Below, piece after piece: positions 25,632-34,888 of a stretch of 64,000 nucleotides of DNA. Below the pieces are notes generated by a model. That model was not told the origin of the DNA and made no database searches. It saw only the letters and a program-made list of their open reading frames with translations. The translations under genes were made by a program, and so were the position numbers. This DNA comes from Epilithonimonas zeae (lineage in GTDB: Bacteria > Bacteroidota > Bacteroidia > Flavobacteriales > Weeksellaceae). The stretch is from the NCBI RefSeq assembly GCF_023278365.1, contig NZ_CP075338.1, positions 3,472,001 to 3,536,000 of the forward strand, in the 5' to 3' direction. The first letter of the stretch is position 1; each line of letters begins with the position of its first letter.

Positions 25632-26762
25632 ATGTCAACACTCACTTTTGCCGAGAAAATCGCACAAGCCGAGAATTTTCTCCCAATCAACGGAACCGAT
25701 TTTATAGAGTTTTATGTAGGAAATGCCAAGCAAGCCGCTCATTTTTACAAAACGGCGTTTGGATTTCAGTCTGTCGCTTATGCTGGCCCGGAAACTGGTG
25801 TCAGAGATAGAGCGTCTTATGTTCTTCAACAAGGAAAAGTCAGATTGGTTTTAACTTCTGGTCTTAGGTCAGACTCTCCAATTTGTGAACATCAGAAAAA
25901 ACACGGTGACGGCGTTAAGATTCTGGCACTTTGGGTAGATGATGCTTACAAAGCTTTTGAAGAAACAACTAAACGTGGTGGAAAACCTTACCTAGAACCA
26001 AAAACTTTGACCGATGAATTCGGGGAAGTCAGAATGTCCGGAATTTATACTTATGGCGAAACGGTGCATATGTTCATAGAGCGCAAAAATTATACAGGCG
26101 CATTTATGCCGGGTTACGAAAAATGGGAAAGCGATTACAATCCTTCTGATGTTGGATTATTATATGTTGACCATTGCGTAGGCAATGTCGGCTGGGACAG
26201 AATGATTCCCACAGTAGAGTGGTACGAGAAAGTAATGGGATTTGTGAATATTCTTTCATTTGATGATAAGCAAATCAATACAGAATATTCTGCATTAATG
26301 TCAAAAGTAATGTCCAACGGAAATGGTTATGCCAAATTCCCAATCAACGAACCAGCCGAAGGTCAGAGAAAATCTCAGGTTGAAGAATATCTGGATTTCT
26401 ACGAAGGTGAAGGTGTTCAACATATTGCTGTTGCCACAAAAGACATTGTGAAAACTGTTACAGAACTTAAAAATAGAGGTGTAGAATTTCTTTCTCCACC
26501 ACCAGAAGCTTATTACGAAATGATTCCGGAAAGAGTAGGTGCTATTGATGAAGATATCAAAAAACTTCAGAATCTTGGAATTTTGGTGGATTGTGATGAA
26601 GAAGGTTACTTGCTTCAGATTTTTACAAAACCTGTGGAAGACAGACCAACATTGTTTTACGAAATCATCGAGAGACACGGCGCTCAGAGTTTCGGAGCTG
26701 GGAATTTCAAGGCGCTTTTCGAAGCTTTGGAAAGAGAGCAGGAGAGACGCGGAAATCTTTAA
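25632..26762 (+). CDS. hpd: 4-hydroxyphenylpyruvate dioxygenase
   Basis: This 376-residue vicinal-oxygen-chelate enzyme converts 4-hydroxyphenylpyruvate to homogentisate with Fe(II) and O2. The two-domain fold is visible, and the iron ligands are H181 (DHCVGNV), H264 (GVQHIAVAT) and E344 (LFYEIIERHG), with the spacing of known HPPDs. The C-terminal NFKALFEALEREQERRGNL is also diagnostic. I start at the ATG at 25632 (MSTLTFAEKIAQ); the upstream in-frame ATG at 25590 would add 14 residues not seen in the family. A palindromic site lies 51 bases upstream, and fahA follows across a terminator-like hairpin. Confidence 0.96.
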   Translation: MSTLTFAEKIAQAENFLPINGTDFIEFYVGNAKQAAHFYKTAFGFQSVAYAGPETGVRDRASYVLQQGKVRLVLTSGLRSDSPICEHQKKHGDGVKILALWVDDAYKAFEETTKRGGKPYLEPKTLTDEFGEVRMSGIYTYGETVHMFIERKNYTGAFMPGYEKWESDYNPSDVGLLYVDHCVGNVGWDRMIPTVEWYEKVMGFVNILSFDDKQINTEYSALMSKVMSNGNGYAKFPINEPAEGQRKSQVEEYLDFYEGEGVQHIAVATKDIVKTVTELKNRGVEFLSPPPEAYYEMIPERVGAIDEDIKKLQNLGILVDCDEEGYLLQIFTKPVEDRPTLFYEIIERHGAQSFGAGNFKALFEALEREQERRGNL

Positions 26763-26789
26763 ACCCAAATTATTTTCTTATATTTTTAC

Positions 26790-26824
26790 AATTAAAGCAT
26801 TATTTTTAATGCTTTAATTTTTTA
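26790..26824 (+). terminator. Terminator/attenuating hairpin between hpd and fahA
   Basis: A 13-bp stem (AATTAAAGCATTA / TAATGCTTTAATT) with a TTTT loop and a T-rich tail. fahA begins 22 bases later, so either fahA has a second promoter or read-through is partial. Confidence 0.7.
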
Positions 26825-26845
26825 ATCTAATTCTAAATTCAAAAA

Positions 26846-28093
26846 ATGAAATCCTTCATCAATTATCCTTCAGATTCCGATTTTTCAATTCATAATATTC
26901 CGTTCGGCGTTTGTGTTTTCAACAAAGAATTTATTGCCTGTGCTACAAGAATCGGCGATATTGTCATCGATTTGGCAACGTTATTTGATCTTGGTTATTT
27001 TGAAAATATTAAAGGCTTTGAAGAAAATGTTTTCGAAGGGTATACGATTAACGAATTTATAGAATTGGGAAAACCAATTACGAATAAAGTTCGTGAGAAA
27101 ATTCAGGAATTGTTGTTAGAAGATTCTTTGCTGTCGAAAGACGAAAGAGCTCTGGAAGAATGTTTTTACAATCTGGATGAAATCCAAATGATGATGCCTT
27201 TACACATCCCGAATTATACTGATTTCTACAGCAGTATCCAGCACGCCACCAATGTCGGGATGATGTTCCGTGATCCTGCGAATGCGTTATTGCCCAACTG
27301 GAAACATTTGCCGGTGGGTTATCACGGTCGTGCTTCGTCCATTGTTTTATCAGGAATTGATATTACAAGACCTTGCGGACAGATTAAACCTGCTGATTCA
27401 GATAAACCAATTTTCAGTGCATCGAAACAACTCGATTTCGAATTAGAAATGGCTTTTGTTGTCAATAAAAATACGAATTTGGGAGAAAGGATTTCTATTA
27501 CAGAAACTGAGGATGCAATTTTTGGAATGATGATTTTTAACGATTGGTCAGCAAGAGATATTCAAAGTTGGGAATATGTTCCGTTGGGTCCATTTTTGGG
27601 GAAAAACTTCGGGTCTTCTATTTCGCCTTGGATTGTAACGTTGGAAGCTTTACAACCATTCAAAACTGAATCTCCGAAGCAGGAACCGGAAGTTTTGGAT
27701 TATTTGAAATTTGAAGGCGATAAAAATTATGACATCAATCTTCAAGTTTATCTTAAGCCGGAAAATTCTGAAGAAAATCTGATTTCTGAGAGCAATTACA
27801 AATTTATGTATTGGAATATGTGTCAGCAATTGGCACATCATACTGTTAATGGTTGTAATGTGGAAGTTGGCGATGTTTACGCCAGTGGGACAATTTCAGG
27901 AGAAGATGAAAAATCCTACGGTTCTATGTTGGAATTGACTTGGAGAGGAACAAAACCTTTGCAACTCAAAAACGGAATCGAAAGAAAATTCATAGAAGAT
28001 GGTGACACCATTACAATGAAAGCCTGGTCAGAAAAAGACGGAATCCGGGTTGGATTTGGCGAAGTTTCGGGAAAAATTTTACCAGCTATTTAA
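26846..28093 (+). CDS. fahA: Fumarylacetoacetase
   Basis: This 415-residue enzyme is the last step of tyrosine catabolism, splitting fumarylacetoacetate into fumarate and acetoacetate. It has an N-terminal SH3-like domain (1-115) beginning FSIHNIPFGVC and a catalytic FAH domain (from about 120). Motifs include YTDFYSSIQHATNVG, GYHGRASSIVLSG, the metal-binding region QLDFELEMAFVV, and NDWSARDIQSWEYVPLGPFLGK. Length and motifs match bacterial and animal FAH. It lies directly after hpd, supporting a common tyrosine-degradation cluster with hmgA. Confidence 0.96.
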   Translation: MKSFINYPSDSDFSIHNIPFGVCVFNKEFIACATRIGDIVIDLATLFDLGYFENIKGFEENVFEGYTINEFIELGKPITNKVREKIQELLLEDSLLSKDERALEECFYNLDEIQMMMPLHIPNYTDFYSSIQHATNVGMMFRDPANALLPNWKHLPVGYHGRASSIVLSGIDITRPCGQIKPADSDKPIFSASKQLDFELEMAFVVNKNTNLGERISITETEDAIFGMMIFNDWSARDIQSWEYVPLGPFLGKNFGSSISPWIVTLEALQPFKTESPKQEPEVLDYLKFEGDKNYDINLQVYLKPENSEENLISESNYKFMYWNMCQQLAHHTVNGCNVEVGDVYASGTISGEDEKSYGSMLELTWRGTKPLQLKNGIERKFIEDGDTITMKAWSEKDGIRVGFGEVSGKILPAI

Positions 28094-28098
28094 ATTTA

Positions 28099-28551
28099 AT
28101 GAAAGTTTCTATTTGTTTACTTGTTCTCATCATTTTATTCAGTTGCAAAAAAGCTACGGAAGGAATTAGCGATTGTATTTGTATGACAAAAGACACTACG
28201 GATTCAATAATCACGATTACAAATCCTGCTTTTGAAATTAAAGATAATCAAGGATTTATAAATTACAATTGTGCTGAAGTTGAAATTGCGATCGCTTCTG
28301 TAACAGATTCAACGGGAAGCGAATTTTGTGAAAATTTAACGGATGTTAAATGTATTTCGAATAAGACTTACAGCTTAAAATTGGCGAGCAAATTAGATTA
28401 CACATCTACAAAATTCAAAAAAATAAATTCGACCGATGAATCTGATAAACGTTTCCTGATGAATGAATTAAAGGCAAATGCAAAACAAATTTTTGAGTTG
28501 AATATTGATAAGCAAAGAGAAATTGTATCGATTAGAAAATTTGAAAAATAA
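28099..28551 (+). CDS. Lipoprotein of unknown function
   Basis: This 150-residue protein has a lipoprotein signal (MKVSICLLVLIILFSCKK; lipid-attached Cys at 16). The mature part is small and has four Cys (CICMTKDTT, NCAEVE, FCENLTDVKC) that may form disulfides. No family is recognised. It starts 5 bases after fahA and ends 6 bases before the flavin-reductase gene, so the three genes likely share an mRNA. Confidence 0.65.
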   Translation: MKVSICLLVLIILFSCKKATEGISDCICMTKDTTDSIITITNPAFEIKDNQGFINYNCAEVEIAIASVTDSTGSEFCENLTDVKCISNKTYSLKLASKLDYTSTKFKKINSTDESDKRFLMNELKANAKQIFELNIDKQREIVSIRKFEK

Positions 28552-28557
28552 TACTTA

Positions 28558-29379
28558 ATGAAAACCATCATTCCTTCCGATATTTCCGCAGTTCAATTGC
28601 AACAAGTAATGCAAACGGCGATTGCACCAAGACCGATTGCTTTGGCAAGTACGATTAACAGCAAAGGAGAAATCAACCTTTCGCCTTTTAGTTTTTTCAA
28701 TATGTTCAGCACGGTTCCGCCGGTTGTGATTATTTCGCCTTCCAGAAGAGTGCGTGATAATACCACAAAACATACTTTGGAAAATCTGAAAGAAGTTCCG
28801 GAATTGGTGATTGGAAATGTCAATTTCGATATGGTTCAGCAGGTTTCTTTGGCGAGTACAGAATACGAAGATGGCGTTAATGAATTTATCAAATCCGGAT
28901 TGACAATGAAATCAGCCGACATCGTCAAACCACCTTTGATTACAGAATCTCCTGTTAATTTCGAATGTAAGGTTTTGGAAATTAAATCGCTTGGAAATCT
29001 TGGCGGTTCAGGAAATCTTGTGATTGCGGAAATTGTCAAAATTCATATCCAAGAAAAATATCTGGATGAGGCTGGAAATCTTGAACAGAAGCAATTGGAT
29101 TTGGTGGCGAGATTAGGAGGTAATTTCTATTCCAGAAACAATGAAAATAATATCTTCGAAGTTCCTAAACCATTAGTAACAAAAGGAATCGGTTACGACC
29201 AACTCCCTAACGAGATCAAACAAAGCGATGTTTTTACAGGCAACGATTTGGGAATGTTAGCGAATGTAGAAATTTTACCGATTGGGAATTTTTCTTCGGA
29301 AAAAGATGTACATTTATCAGCACAAAAGTTTTTAAAAAACAATGAAATCGATAAGGCTTGGGAAATTTTGAAACTTTAA
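28558..29379 (+). CDS. Flavin reductase-like (FMN-binding split-barrel) protein
   Basis: This 273-residue flavin-binding protein has a split-barrel domain (about 10-200) with TAIAPRPIALASTINSKG, NLSPFSFFNMFSTVPPVV and ISPSRRVRDNTTKHTLENL. These resemble flavin reductases (DIM6/NTAB family) that supply reduced FMN to monooxygenases. A C-terminal extension of about 70 residues ends EIDKAWEILKL. Its link to tyrosine breakdown is positional only: it is the fourth gene after hpd with gaps below 10 bases from fahA on. Confidence 0.85.
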   Translation: MKTIIPSDISAVQLQQVMQTAIAPRPIALASTINSKGEINLSPFSFFNMFSTVPPVVIISPSRRVRDNTTKHTLENLKEVPELVIGNVNFDMVQQVSLASTEYEDGVNEFIKSGLTMKSADIVKPPLITESPVNFECKVLEIKSLGNLGGSGNLVIAEIVKIHIQEKYLDEAGNLEQKQLDLVARLGGNFYSRNNENNIFEVPKPLVTKGIGYDQLPNEIKQSDVFTGNDLGMLANVEILPIGNFSSEKDVHLSAQKFLKNNEIDKAWEILKL

Positions 29380-29427
29380 TAATGATTTAAAAAACTATAG
29401 CTTATAACCAAAAACTAACCCAAAACT

Positions 29428-29673
29428 ATGAGAAAAACGGTATATAATGCCATCATCAGTATTCTGATTATGGTTATTTTGGTATCCGTTTTCGGTGTTA
29501 TAAATACTCAAGTCAATCTGAACTATGAAACCGAAAATCCGAAAGACTGTATTTCTGTCATTACTGGTAGAGATCTTTGTTTATGGATCAAAAGTCTGAA
29601 AATTATCATTATCGTTTGTCTGATATTGACTTCCGGAATGATAAGTTTTAGGTATAAATTGATTAAGGATTGA
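29428..29673 (+). CDS. Small two-helix membrane protein
   Basis: This 81-residue protein has two hydrophobic helices (about 8-25 and 51-72) joined by a loop with GRDLCLWIKS. I recognise no family. It is the last gene of the plus-strand run and stops 6 bases before the convergent toxin gene. Confidence 0.6.
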   Translation: MRKTVYNAIISILIMVILVSVFGVINTQVNLNYETENPKDCISVITGRDLCLWIKSLKIIIIVCLILTSGMISFRYKLIKD

Positions 29674-29678
29674 ATTGA

Positions 29679-29999
29679 TTATTTTTTTCGTTCAATTTTT
29701 AACGGATTTTGGCGAGTGTCAAAAATATCAACGATTCTGACTTGTAGACTCTCATCGTTTATTGAATATATTATTTTATAATTCGATTCTATAATATAGC
29801 GGTACTCAATATTTTTATGTTCTAAGGAGATTTCTCTTTGTCCAATTCTTGGAGTATTGATTAACTTATCAGGAGCTAAAAGAATTTTAACTATGATTTT
29901 TTGTGCAATTTCATAACTTTTAGATTTTTCTTGATAGTAAAGAAAAATTTCATCGATTTGTTGTTCAGAAAACTTTGACCAGACAATTTTATAAACCAT
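29679..29999 (-). CDS. RelE/ParE-family toxin
   Basis: This 106-residue protein is of the ParE/RelE fold: MVYKIVWSKFSEQQIDEIFLYY, then AQKIIVKILLAPDKL, RIGQREISLEHKNIEYRYII, and YKIIYSINDESLQVRIVDIFDTRQNP. The ...VDIFDTRQNPxK ending is typical of the group. It would act as a toxin inhibiting gyrase or translation. I use the ATG at 29999, which overlaps the antitoxin gene by 11 bases, the usual layout of such modules. The toxin is second on the mRNA. Confidence 0.82.
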   Translation of the reverse strand: MVYKIVWSKFSEQQIDEIFLYYQEKSKSYEIAQKIIVKILLAPDKLINTPRIGQREISLEHKNIEYRYIIESNYKIIYSINDESLQVRIVDIFDTRQNPLKIERKK

Positions 30000-30219
30000 A
30001 TTTTGAAAGAAGTTCTTCGGTTGTTTTGAATCTCCCATTTTCAAAATCTTCTTCAGATTTTGCGATTCTTTCTTGAAGTTCCTCAATTGTAAACGGTTTC
30101 AACTCTTTTTCAGATTGTTTGGCTTTTTTCAGAAGTTTTTCGAATTGAGAAATCAATTCCTCATTTTGAAGATTCAGAAAAGCCTGAACAAATTCTATTT
30201 TTCTCGATTCGATATTCAT
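29989..30219 (-). CDS. Antitoxin partner of the ParE-like toxin
   Basis: This 76-residue helical protein starts at the ATG at 30219 (MNIESRKIEFVQAFLNLQNEE). It has the composition of small Bacteroidota antitoxins with a C-terminal acidic and lysine-rich toxin-binding tail (ELQERIAKSEEDFENGRFKTTEEL). No separate DNA-binding domain is obvious. It overlaps the toxin start by 11 bases. Confidence 0.72.
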   Translation of the reverse strand: MNIESRKIEFVQAFLNLQNEELISQFEKLLKKAKQSEKELKPFTIEELQERIAKSEEDFENGRFKTTEELLSKYGL

Positions 30220-30270
30220 TTTCAATAGGTTTTTAATCAAAATTACAAATTTATTCAATTCAATTTTAAA

Positions 30271-32019
30271 TTAAATCGTCGTATCTCCATCCTCATTCAC
30301 AACCTGCGCTTTGTAAAGAACAGAGTAATAACCATTTTTAGCAAGAAGTTCCTGATGCGTTCCTTCTTCCACAATCAGTCCGTGGTCCATTACGATAATT
30401 TTATCTGCTTTTTCAATGGTGGAAAGTCTGTGCGCAATAATAATTGACGTTCTGTTTTTCGTGATTTTTTCAGTCGCTCTTTGGATTAATTTCTCACTTT
30501 CGTGGTCGATGGACGAAGTCGCTTCGTCAAGAATCAGAATCTTAGGATCAGATAGATAAGCTCTTAAAAATGATAATAATTGTCTTTGTCCCAATGAAAT
30601 AGAAGAACCTCTTTCACTCACCACATAATCATAACCGTTGGGCAATCTTTCGATGAACTCATCAACCTCAATTTCTCTCGCCGCTTTTTTGATATTTTCG
30701 AGTGTAATATCTTCGTCACCCAAAGTCAGGTTTTCAAGAATACTGCCGTGGAAAAGGAAGACATCTTGGAGGACGACACCAATATGACTTCTCAGATTGT
30801 ATAATTCATAATCTCGGATGTCCACACCATCCAGCATTATTTTTCCGGAATTGATATCATACAATCTTGTAATCAAACTGATAATTGTCGATTTTCCGGC
30901 TCCGGTTGCACCAACAATTGCGACAGTTTCGCCGGGGTTCACTTTAAAATCAATGCCTTTCAGAACTTCCTGCTTTTCATCGTAGGCAAAATGAACGTTC
31001 TGAAATTCAATTTTCCCATCGAAATGGTCTTTAGCAATTGTTCCATTATTCGGCATCGCTTGGTCTTCATCCATTACTCCGAGAACCCTTTCTGCTCCTA
31101 CAATTCCTCTCTGGATATTATTAAATCTATCTGCAATCTGCCTCAACGGACGAATCAGCATATTAATAAACTGAATAAATGCAATGATAATTCCGGGTGT
31201 AGATTTGATAAAACCACCATAAAATAAGATAAACCCAATAAACAATGACGAAATCAGTTCAACAACAGGAAAAAACAAAGAGAAGATGAAAACTGTTCTC
31301 AACAATGCTTTTTTTAGTTCAATATTGATTTTATCAAATTTTGAAAACTCGGCTTCTTCTCTGTTAAAAACCTGAATCAAAGGCATTCCCGCCAAACGCT
31401 CCTGAACAAAACTGTTTTGTGTCGCCGTCCAGCTTCTTTCCGAGCCAAAAGCTACTTTTAGCCGTTTTTGGAAAGCTCGTGTGATGATAACCATCAAAGG
31501 CAGAATCGCCAAAGAAATCATACTAAGATGGGTGTCCACCTGAAACATCGCAAAAAGAACCATTACGATTCTCAGGATATCGCCAAAAACCATCAAAAAT
31601 CCATCGGTATAAACCGTTGCAATGGTTTCAACATCACCGACAGCTCTGGTTACAAGATTTCCAATTGCGGTTTTGTCAAAAAATGCCGTTTTGAAATAAA
31701 TGAGTTTGTGATACAATCTTTCGCGGATATCACGGATAACATTCTGCGAAATGAAATTCGAGAAATATACCAGGAAAAAATTAAGTACCGTTTCAGCAAC
31801 AACTAGTCCGATGAGCAAATAAATGTGCTCCATCAATTGGGCTTTATCCTTTAGCTTAACAATGTCTATATCGACTACATTTTTGGTAAGAATCGGTCTG
31901 TAAGTGGAAACTATGGCGAGAAAAATTGAAATAATCAGTGTGAAAATAAACCACGACCTAAATTTCATTCCGATTAAAAATAATCGCTTGACAATGTCCC
32001 AGGTATTTTGTTGTTTCAT
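30271..32019 (-). CDS. ABC exporter, fused permease-ATPase (MsbA/MDR type)
   Basis: This 582-residue half-transporter has six transmembrane helices (about 20-310) and an ATP-binding domain (about 340-575). Walker A is VGATGAGKST, the signature ISLGQRQLLSFLRAYL (standard LSGGQ replaced by SLGQR), Walker B ILILDEATSSID, and the H-loop IIAHRLST. It probably homodimerises to export lipids or drugs; MsbA-like lipid flipping and drug efflux cannot be separated here. The SLGQR signature is common in heterodimeric and Bacteroidota exporters. It is likely monocistronic with an upstream gap of 210 bases. Confidence 0.92.
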   Translation of the reverse strand: MKQQNTWDIVKRLFLIGMKFRSWFIFTLIISIFLAIVSTYRPILTKNVVDIDIVKLKDKAQLMEHIYLLIGLVVAETVLNFFLVYFSNFISQNVIRDIRERLYHKLIYFKTAFFDKTAIGNLVTRAVGDVETIATVYTDGFLMVFGDILRIVMVLFAMFQVDTHLSMISLAILPLMVIITRAFQKRLKVAFGSERSWTATQNSFVQERLAGMPLIQVFNREEAEFSKFDKINIELKKALLRTVFIFSLFFPVVELISSLFIGFILFYGGFIKSTPGIIIAFIQFINMLIRPLRQIADRFNNIQRGIVGAERVLGVMDEDQAMPNNGTIAKDHFDGKIEFQNVHFAYDEKQEVLKGIDFKVNPGETVAIVGATGAGKSTIISLITRLYDINSGKIMLDGVDIRDYELYNLRSHIGVVLQDVFLFHGSILENLTLGDEDITLENIKKAAREIEVDEFIERLPNGYDYVVSERGSSISLGQRQLLSFLRAYLSDPKILILDEATSSIDHESEKLIQRATEKITKNRTSIIIAHRLSTIEKADKIIVMDHGLIVEEGTHQELLAKNGYYSVLYKAQVVNEDGDTTI

Positions 32020-32229
32020 CTGTTTCTATTAATTTTTCTAAGGTCAGATGGAACACCTTTAATCATAAAACTATCATTAAAAGCAAATTTGGTAAAGAGG
32101 TGTTTCATTTTTATTCTTAGAATTCCGGAGTTTTTTTCAGTCTCGAAAAAAATCTTTGCAAAAATAAGACTTTAAAAATTGAAACGCCGACCATTAACCA
32201 AATTTATTAATAGACAAAACGAATAAGAT

Positions 32230-32997
32230 TTATTGTTTCTCAATCCAGTTCAAAACGTATCCGGCAACTTCTTCCCAACCTTTTTCTCCACAGATAAAAT
32301 GGCTTCTACCTTCAAAGATTTTCAAATCCAGAATACTGTTTTTATCTTTATAAGAATTGGCAATTTTCGCAGTGAAGTCTGCCGGGAAAATAGCATCATT
32401 GGCACCTCCGATGAATAATAGTGGATTGTGAGCTTTCTTAAAATCAACATTGCCAATCGATTTCAAAAGCGGGTCTCTAGCCAGTCTTCTGCTTTCCGGA
32501 GCAGCAACAGTTTCGTACAATTTGTCACTTTCTTCTCGGGAATAATTATTAAAAAACGCACGGTGATACCAATCTTTTGTTCCAAGATACGGGCTGTTTC
32601 CTTTGAAGAAATTGAAAACCGGCCAAACGATTTTTATCGTTGAAAAAGGCGCCATTACATTTTTTGGTGGAGCGCCGTCTATGCTAACTCCGGCAACGGC
32701 TTTATCAAGTTCAATCAGTTTTTGAACCAATAATCCACCGAAAGAATGTCCTATAACAATCGGTTTCTCAGGAAGCGTGTCAATGAATTTCACGAGATTG
32801 TTCAAAGTCTGTTCAAAGCTTACAGTTCTTAGTTCGGAAGGAATGTTTCTTTTCAATTCGATAGGGTTTCCTTCGTGTCCCGGATTTGAAGGTGTGTGAA
32901 CCGTGTAACCTTGGTTTTCGAAATAAGTTTTCCATTCGTTCCAGCTGGTATTGTTGACGAATAATCCGTGAATCAATACGATAGTTTTTGTTTTCAT
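32230..32997 (-). CDS. Alpha/beta hydrolase
   Basis: This 255-residue soluble esterase-like enzyme has an oxyanion region LIHGLFVNNTSW, the nucleophile elbow GHSFGG with Ser85, a mid-sequence lid and the C-terminal His region GRSHFICGEKGWEE. It lacks a signal peptide. The substrate is unknown, and it resembles many bacterial alpha/beta hydrolases of the haloalkane-dehalogenase/esterase group. The upstream gap contains repeat R1. Confidence 0.87.
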   Translation of the reverse strand: MKTKTIVLIHGLFVNNTSWNEWKTYFENQGYTVHTPSNPGHEGNPIELKRNIPSELRTVSFEQTLNNLVKFIDTLPEKPIVIGHSFGGLLVQKLIELDKAVAGVSIDGAPPKNVMAPFSTIKIVWPVFNFFKGNSPYLGTKDWYHRAFFNNYSREESDKLYETVAAPESRRLARDPLLKSIGNVDFKKAHNPLLFIGGANDAIFPADFTAKIANSYKDKNSILDLKIFEGRSHFICGEKGWEEVAGYVLNWIEKQ

Positions 32998-33159
32998 AAT
33001 ATTTTGATGTTTAAATTATGAGACAAAGTTCAGAAGATTGAAGGTGGAAAACTTTAACCCAAGTTAAAATCGTATCATTTTGAAAAATAAATATTTATGA
33101 AGTAATTAATTATCTGTTCAATCGGAAAAATCTGCGAGAGTTTCATTATATGATATTTA

Positions 33160-33366
33160 TTTGGGCAGCTTAATCCGCCTGTAGTTTATCCTGAGCTTGT
33201 CGAAGGGCTCCCAAACCTAACGAAGTGGTTCGACGGAGTCAATCTTTTCACTCCACTACGTTGCGTAAAAAGGATTTCCGCTCAAATCGAGGAACGAGAT
33301 TCATCGATTCAAATAAAAAAATAAAAATTAGAGATAATTCGGGCTGCGTAAGATTCAACGTTTCAA
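33160..33366 (+). repeat. Dispersed repeat R1, copy A (interrupted twice)
   Basis: It begins TTTGGGCAGCTTAATCCGCC and contains GGATTTCCGCTCAA and TCGGGCTGCGTAAGATTCAA, the same ordered blocks as the intact copy at 38560-38645. Here, R3 sequence (33181-33212) sits after the first block, and a 40-60-base AT-rich insertion lies before the last block. It is noncoding. The surrounding gap 33001-33378 contains no gene. Confidence 0.75.
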
Positions 33367-33378
33367 TAAAATTCAGAA

Positions 33379-33968
33379 TTATTTCCCAGAAAGTCTTTTC
33401 CTAATACGGCTAAGAGACGGCCCTTGAATCCCTAAGTAAGATGAAATATGATATAAAGGAACATTATTAAAAATATCCGGATGTTGCTTGATGAGGTCGA
33501 GATAACGTTCCTCAGGAGATTTCAAGAGAAAACCTTCAATTCTTGTCATTGTCACATTGAAAGCTTCCTGAGCCAACAATCGTCCGAATTTTTCCCATTG
33601 ATGAGATTTTTGATACAACGAAAGCAAATCCGTATAACGAATATAAATAATAGAAGCATCCGTCATCGCTGTGTAAAATAATCACAAGGAATCTGATTGA
33701 TAAAACTCTTGAAAGAAACTACAAATCCGTTCGCAGAATAGAGAAAAACGTTCTTTTCTTCACCCGCTTTTTCATCAATCGTGTAAGAGCGGAAAACGCC
33801 GTCAACAATAAATCCGAAATAAGTGCAAACCGTTCCGCGAAGATTATAGAATTCACCTTTTTTGTAATTCTTCACCAACCAAAAATCCGAAGACATTTTG
33901 AAATCATCTTCCGAAAGTCCGGCAAATTGATTTAATGCGAATGCAAGCTTGTCAATTTCGGTCATCAA
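33379..33968 (-). pseudogene. Crp/Fnr-type regulator split by a frame change
   Basis: Two adjacent frames together make one cyclic-nucleotide-binding-type regulator of about 195 residues. The upstream frame (33663-33968, 101 residues) is the first part of the cNMP beta-roll, with GEFYNLRGTVCTYFGFIVDGVFR and ends FINQIPCDYFTQR. The downstream frame (33379-33666, 95 residues, MTDASIIYIRYTDLLSLY...) supplies the rest of the roll, the C-helix and the HTH (SYLGIQGPSLSRIRKRL). The two overlap as ATGA at 33663-33666. Adding one base (CAG-CGATG to CAGGCGATG) would fuse them in the expected place. It is therefore probably inactive, or made by coupled reinitiation. Confidence 0.78.
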
Positions 33969-34071
33969 TTTACGGTTTTAAGAAGTTATTTGTTTTAAAT
34001 CAATCAGTTAAATTTATAAAAATAATTTCACTTCTCAATAAAAAACTCTCAATCGCTCTGACTCTCAAACA

Positions 34072-34806
34072 CTAAAAGTCATACCCAACATCTACCAGAA
34101 AAAGACCTTGAGCAGGCGCAGATACACCGGCAGAATTCCGGAATTTATCCTCGATGATTTTTCTCAAATCATTTGGTGTGATTTTTCCGCTTCCAACTTC
34201 AACCATTGTTCCGACAATCGCTCTTACCATATTTCTCAGGAATCGGTCAGCAGAAATTGTGAATTTCAATTGGGTTCCATTTTGCTCCCATTCGGCTTTG
34301 TAGATTTTGCAGATATTGGTTTTGTTATCGGTGTGGAGTTTGGCGAAACTGGTAAAATCATCATATTCAAAAAGGATTTTGCAGGCTTCACTCATCAGGT
34401 CGATATTCAACGGTTTTTGACGCCAATATTGCCAGGAAGAATCCTTCGAAAACGGATTTTTTTCCAACGAAATGTAATATTCATAAGTTCTGTAAGTCGC
34501 ATTGAATCGAGCGTGCAAATCTGCAGGAACTTCAAAAATTCTTTTAACTGCAATATTTTCTGACAGAAAAGAATTGAGTTTATGAACTAAGTTTTCATCA
34601 AGGGTTTGTTCGGTTTCAAAATGGGCAAACATTTTCTTGGCGTGGACACCTGTGTCGGTTCTTCCGGCGCCAGTCGTTTTGACGGGTTCGCGAAGAATTG
34701 TTGATAACGCTTTTTCCAATTCCTCCTGAACAGAAATCTGTTTGGGCTGAATCTGATAACCAAAATAAGCGGAACCATTGTAAGAAAACTCTATAAAATA
34801 TCTCAT
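34072..34806 (-). CDS. truA: tRNA pseudouridine38-40 synthase
   Basis: This 244-residue enzyme isomerises U38-U40 in the anticodon stem-loop of many tRNAs. The catalytic motif GAGRTDTGVHA has D51. RFNATYRTYEYYI and the C-terminal FLRNMVRAIVGTMVEVGSGK are also diagnostic. Size is normal for bacterial TruA. It faces a small membrane-protein gene across an 82-base divergent promoter gap. Confidence 0.96.
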   Translation of the reverse strand: MRYFIEFSYNGSAYFGYQIQPKQISVQEELEKALSTILREPVKTTGAGRTDTGVHAKKMFAHFETEQTLDENLVHKLNSFLSENIAVKRIFEVPADLHARFNATYRTYEYYISLEKNPFSKDSSWQYWRQKPLNIDLMSEACKILFEYDDFTSFAKLHTDNKTNICKIYKAEWEQNGTQLKFTISADRFLRNMVRAIVGTMVEVGSGKITPNDLRKIIEDKFRNSAGVSAPAQGLFLVDVGYDF

Positions 34807-34888
34807 CTTGGCTGTAAATTTCCTGATTTTTTTTTAATTATAAAGAAAATCTTAATTCGTAATTTCGTATTTCAAAATTCATTAAAAA

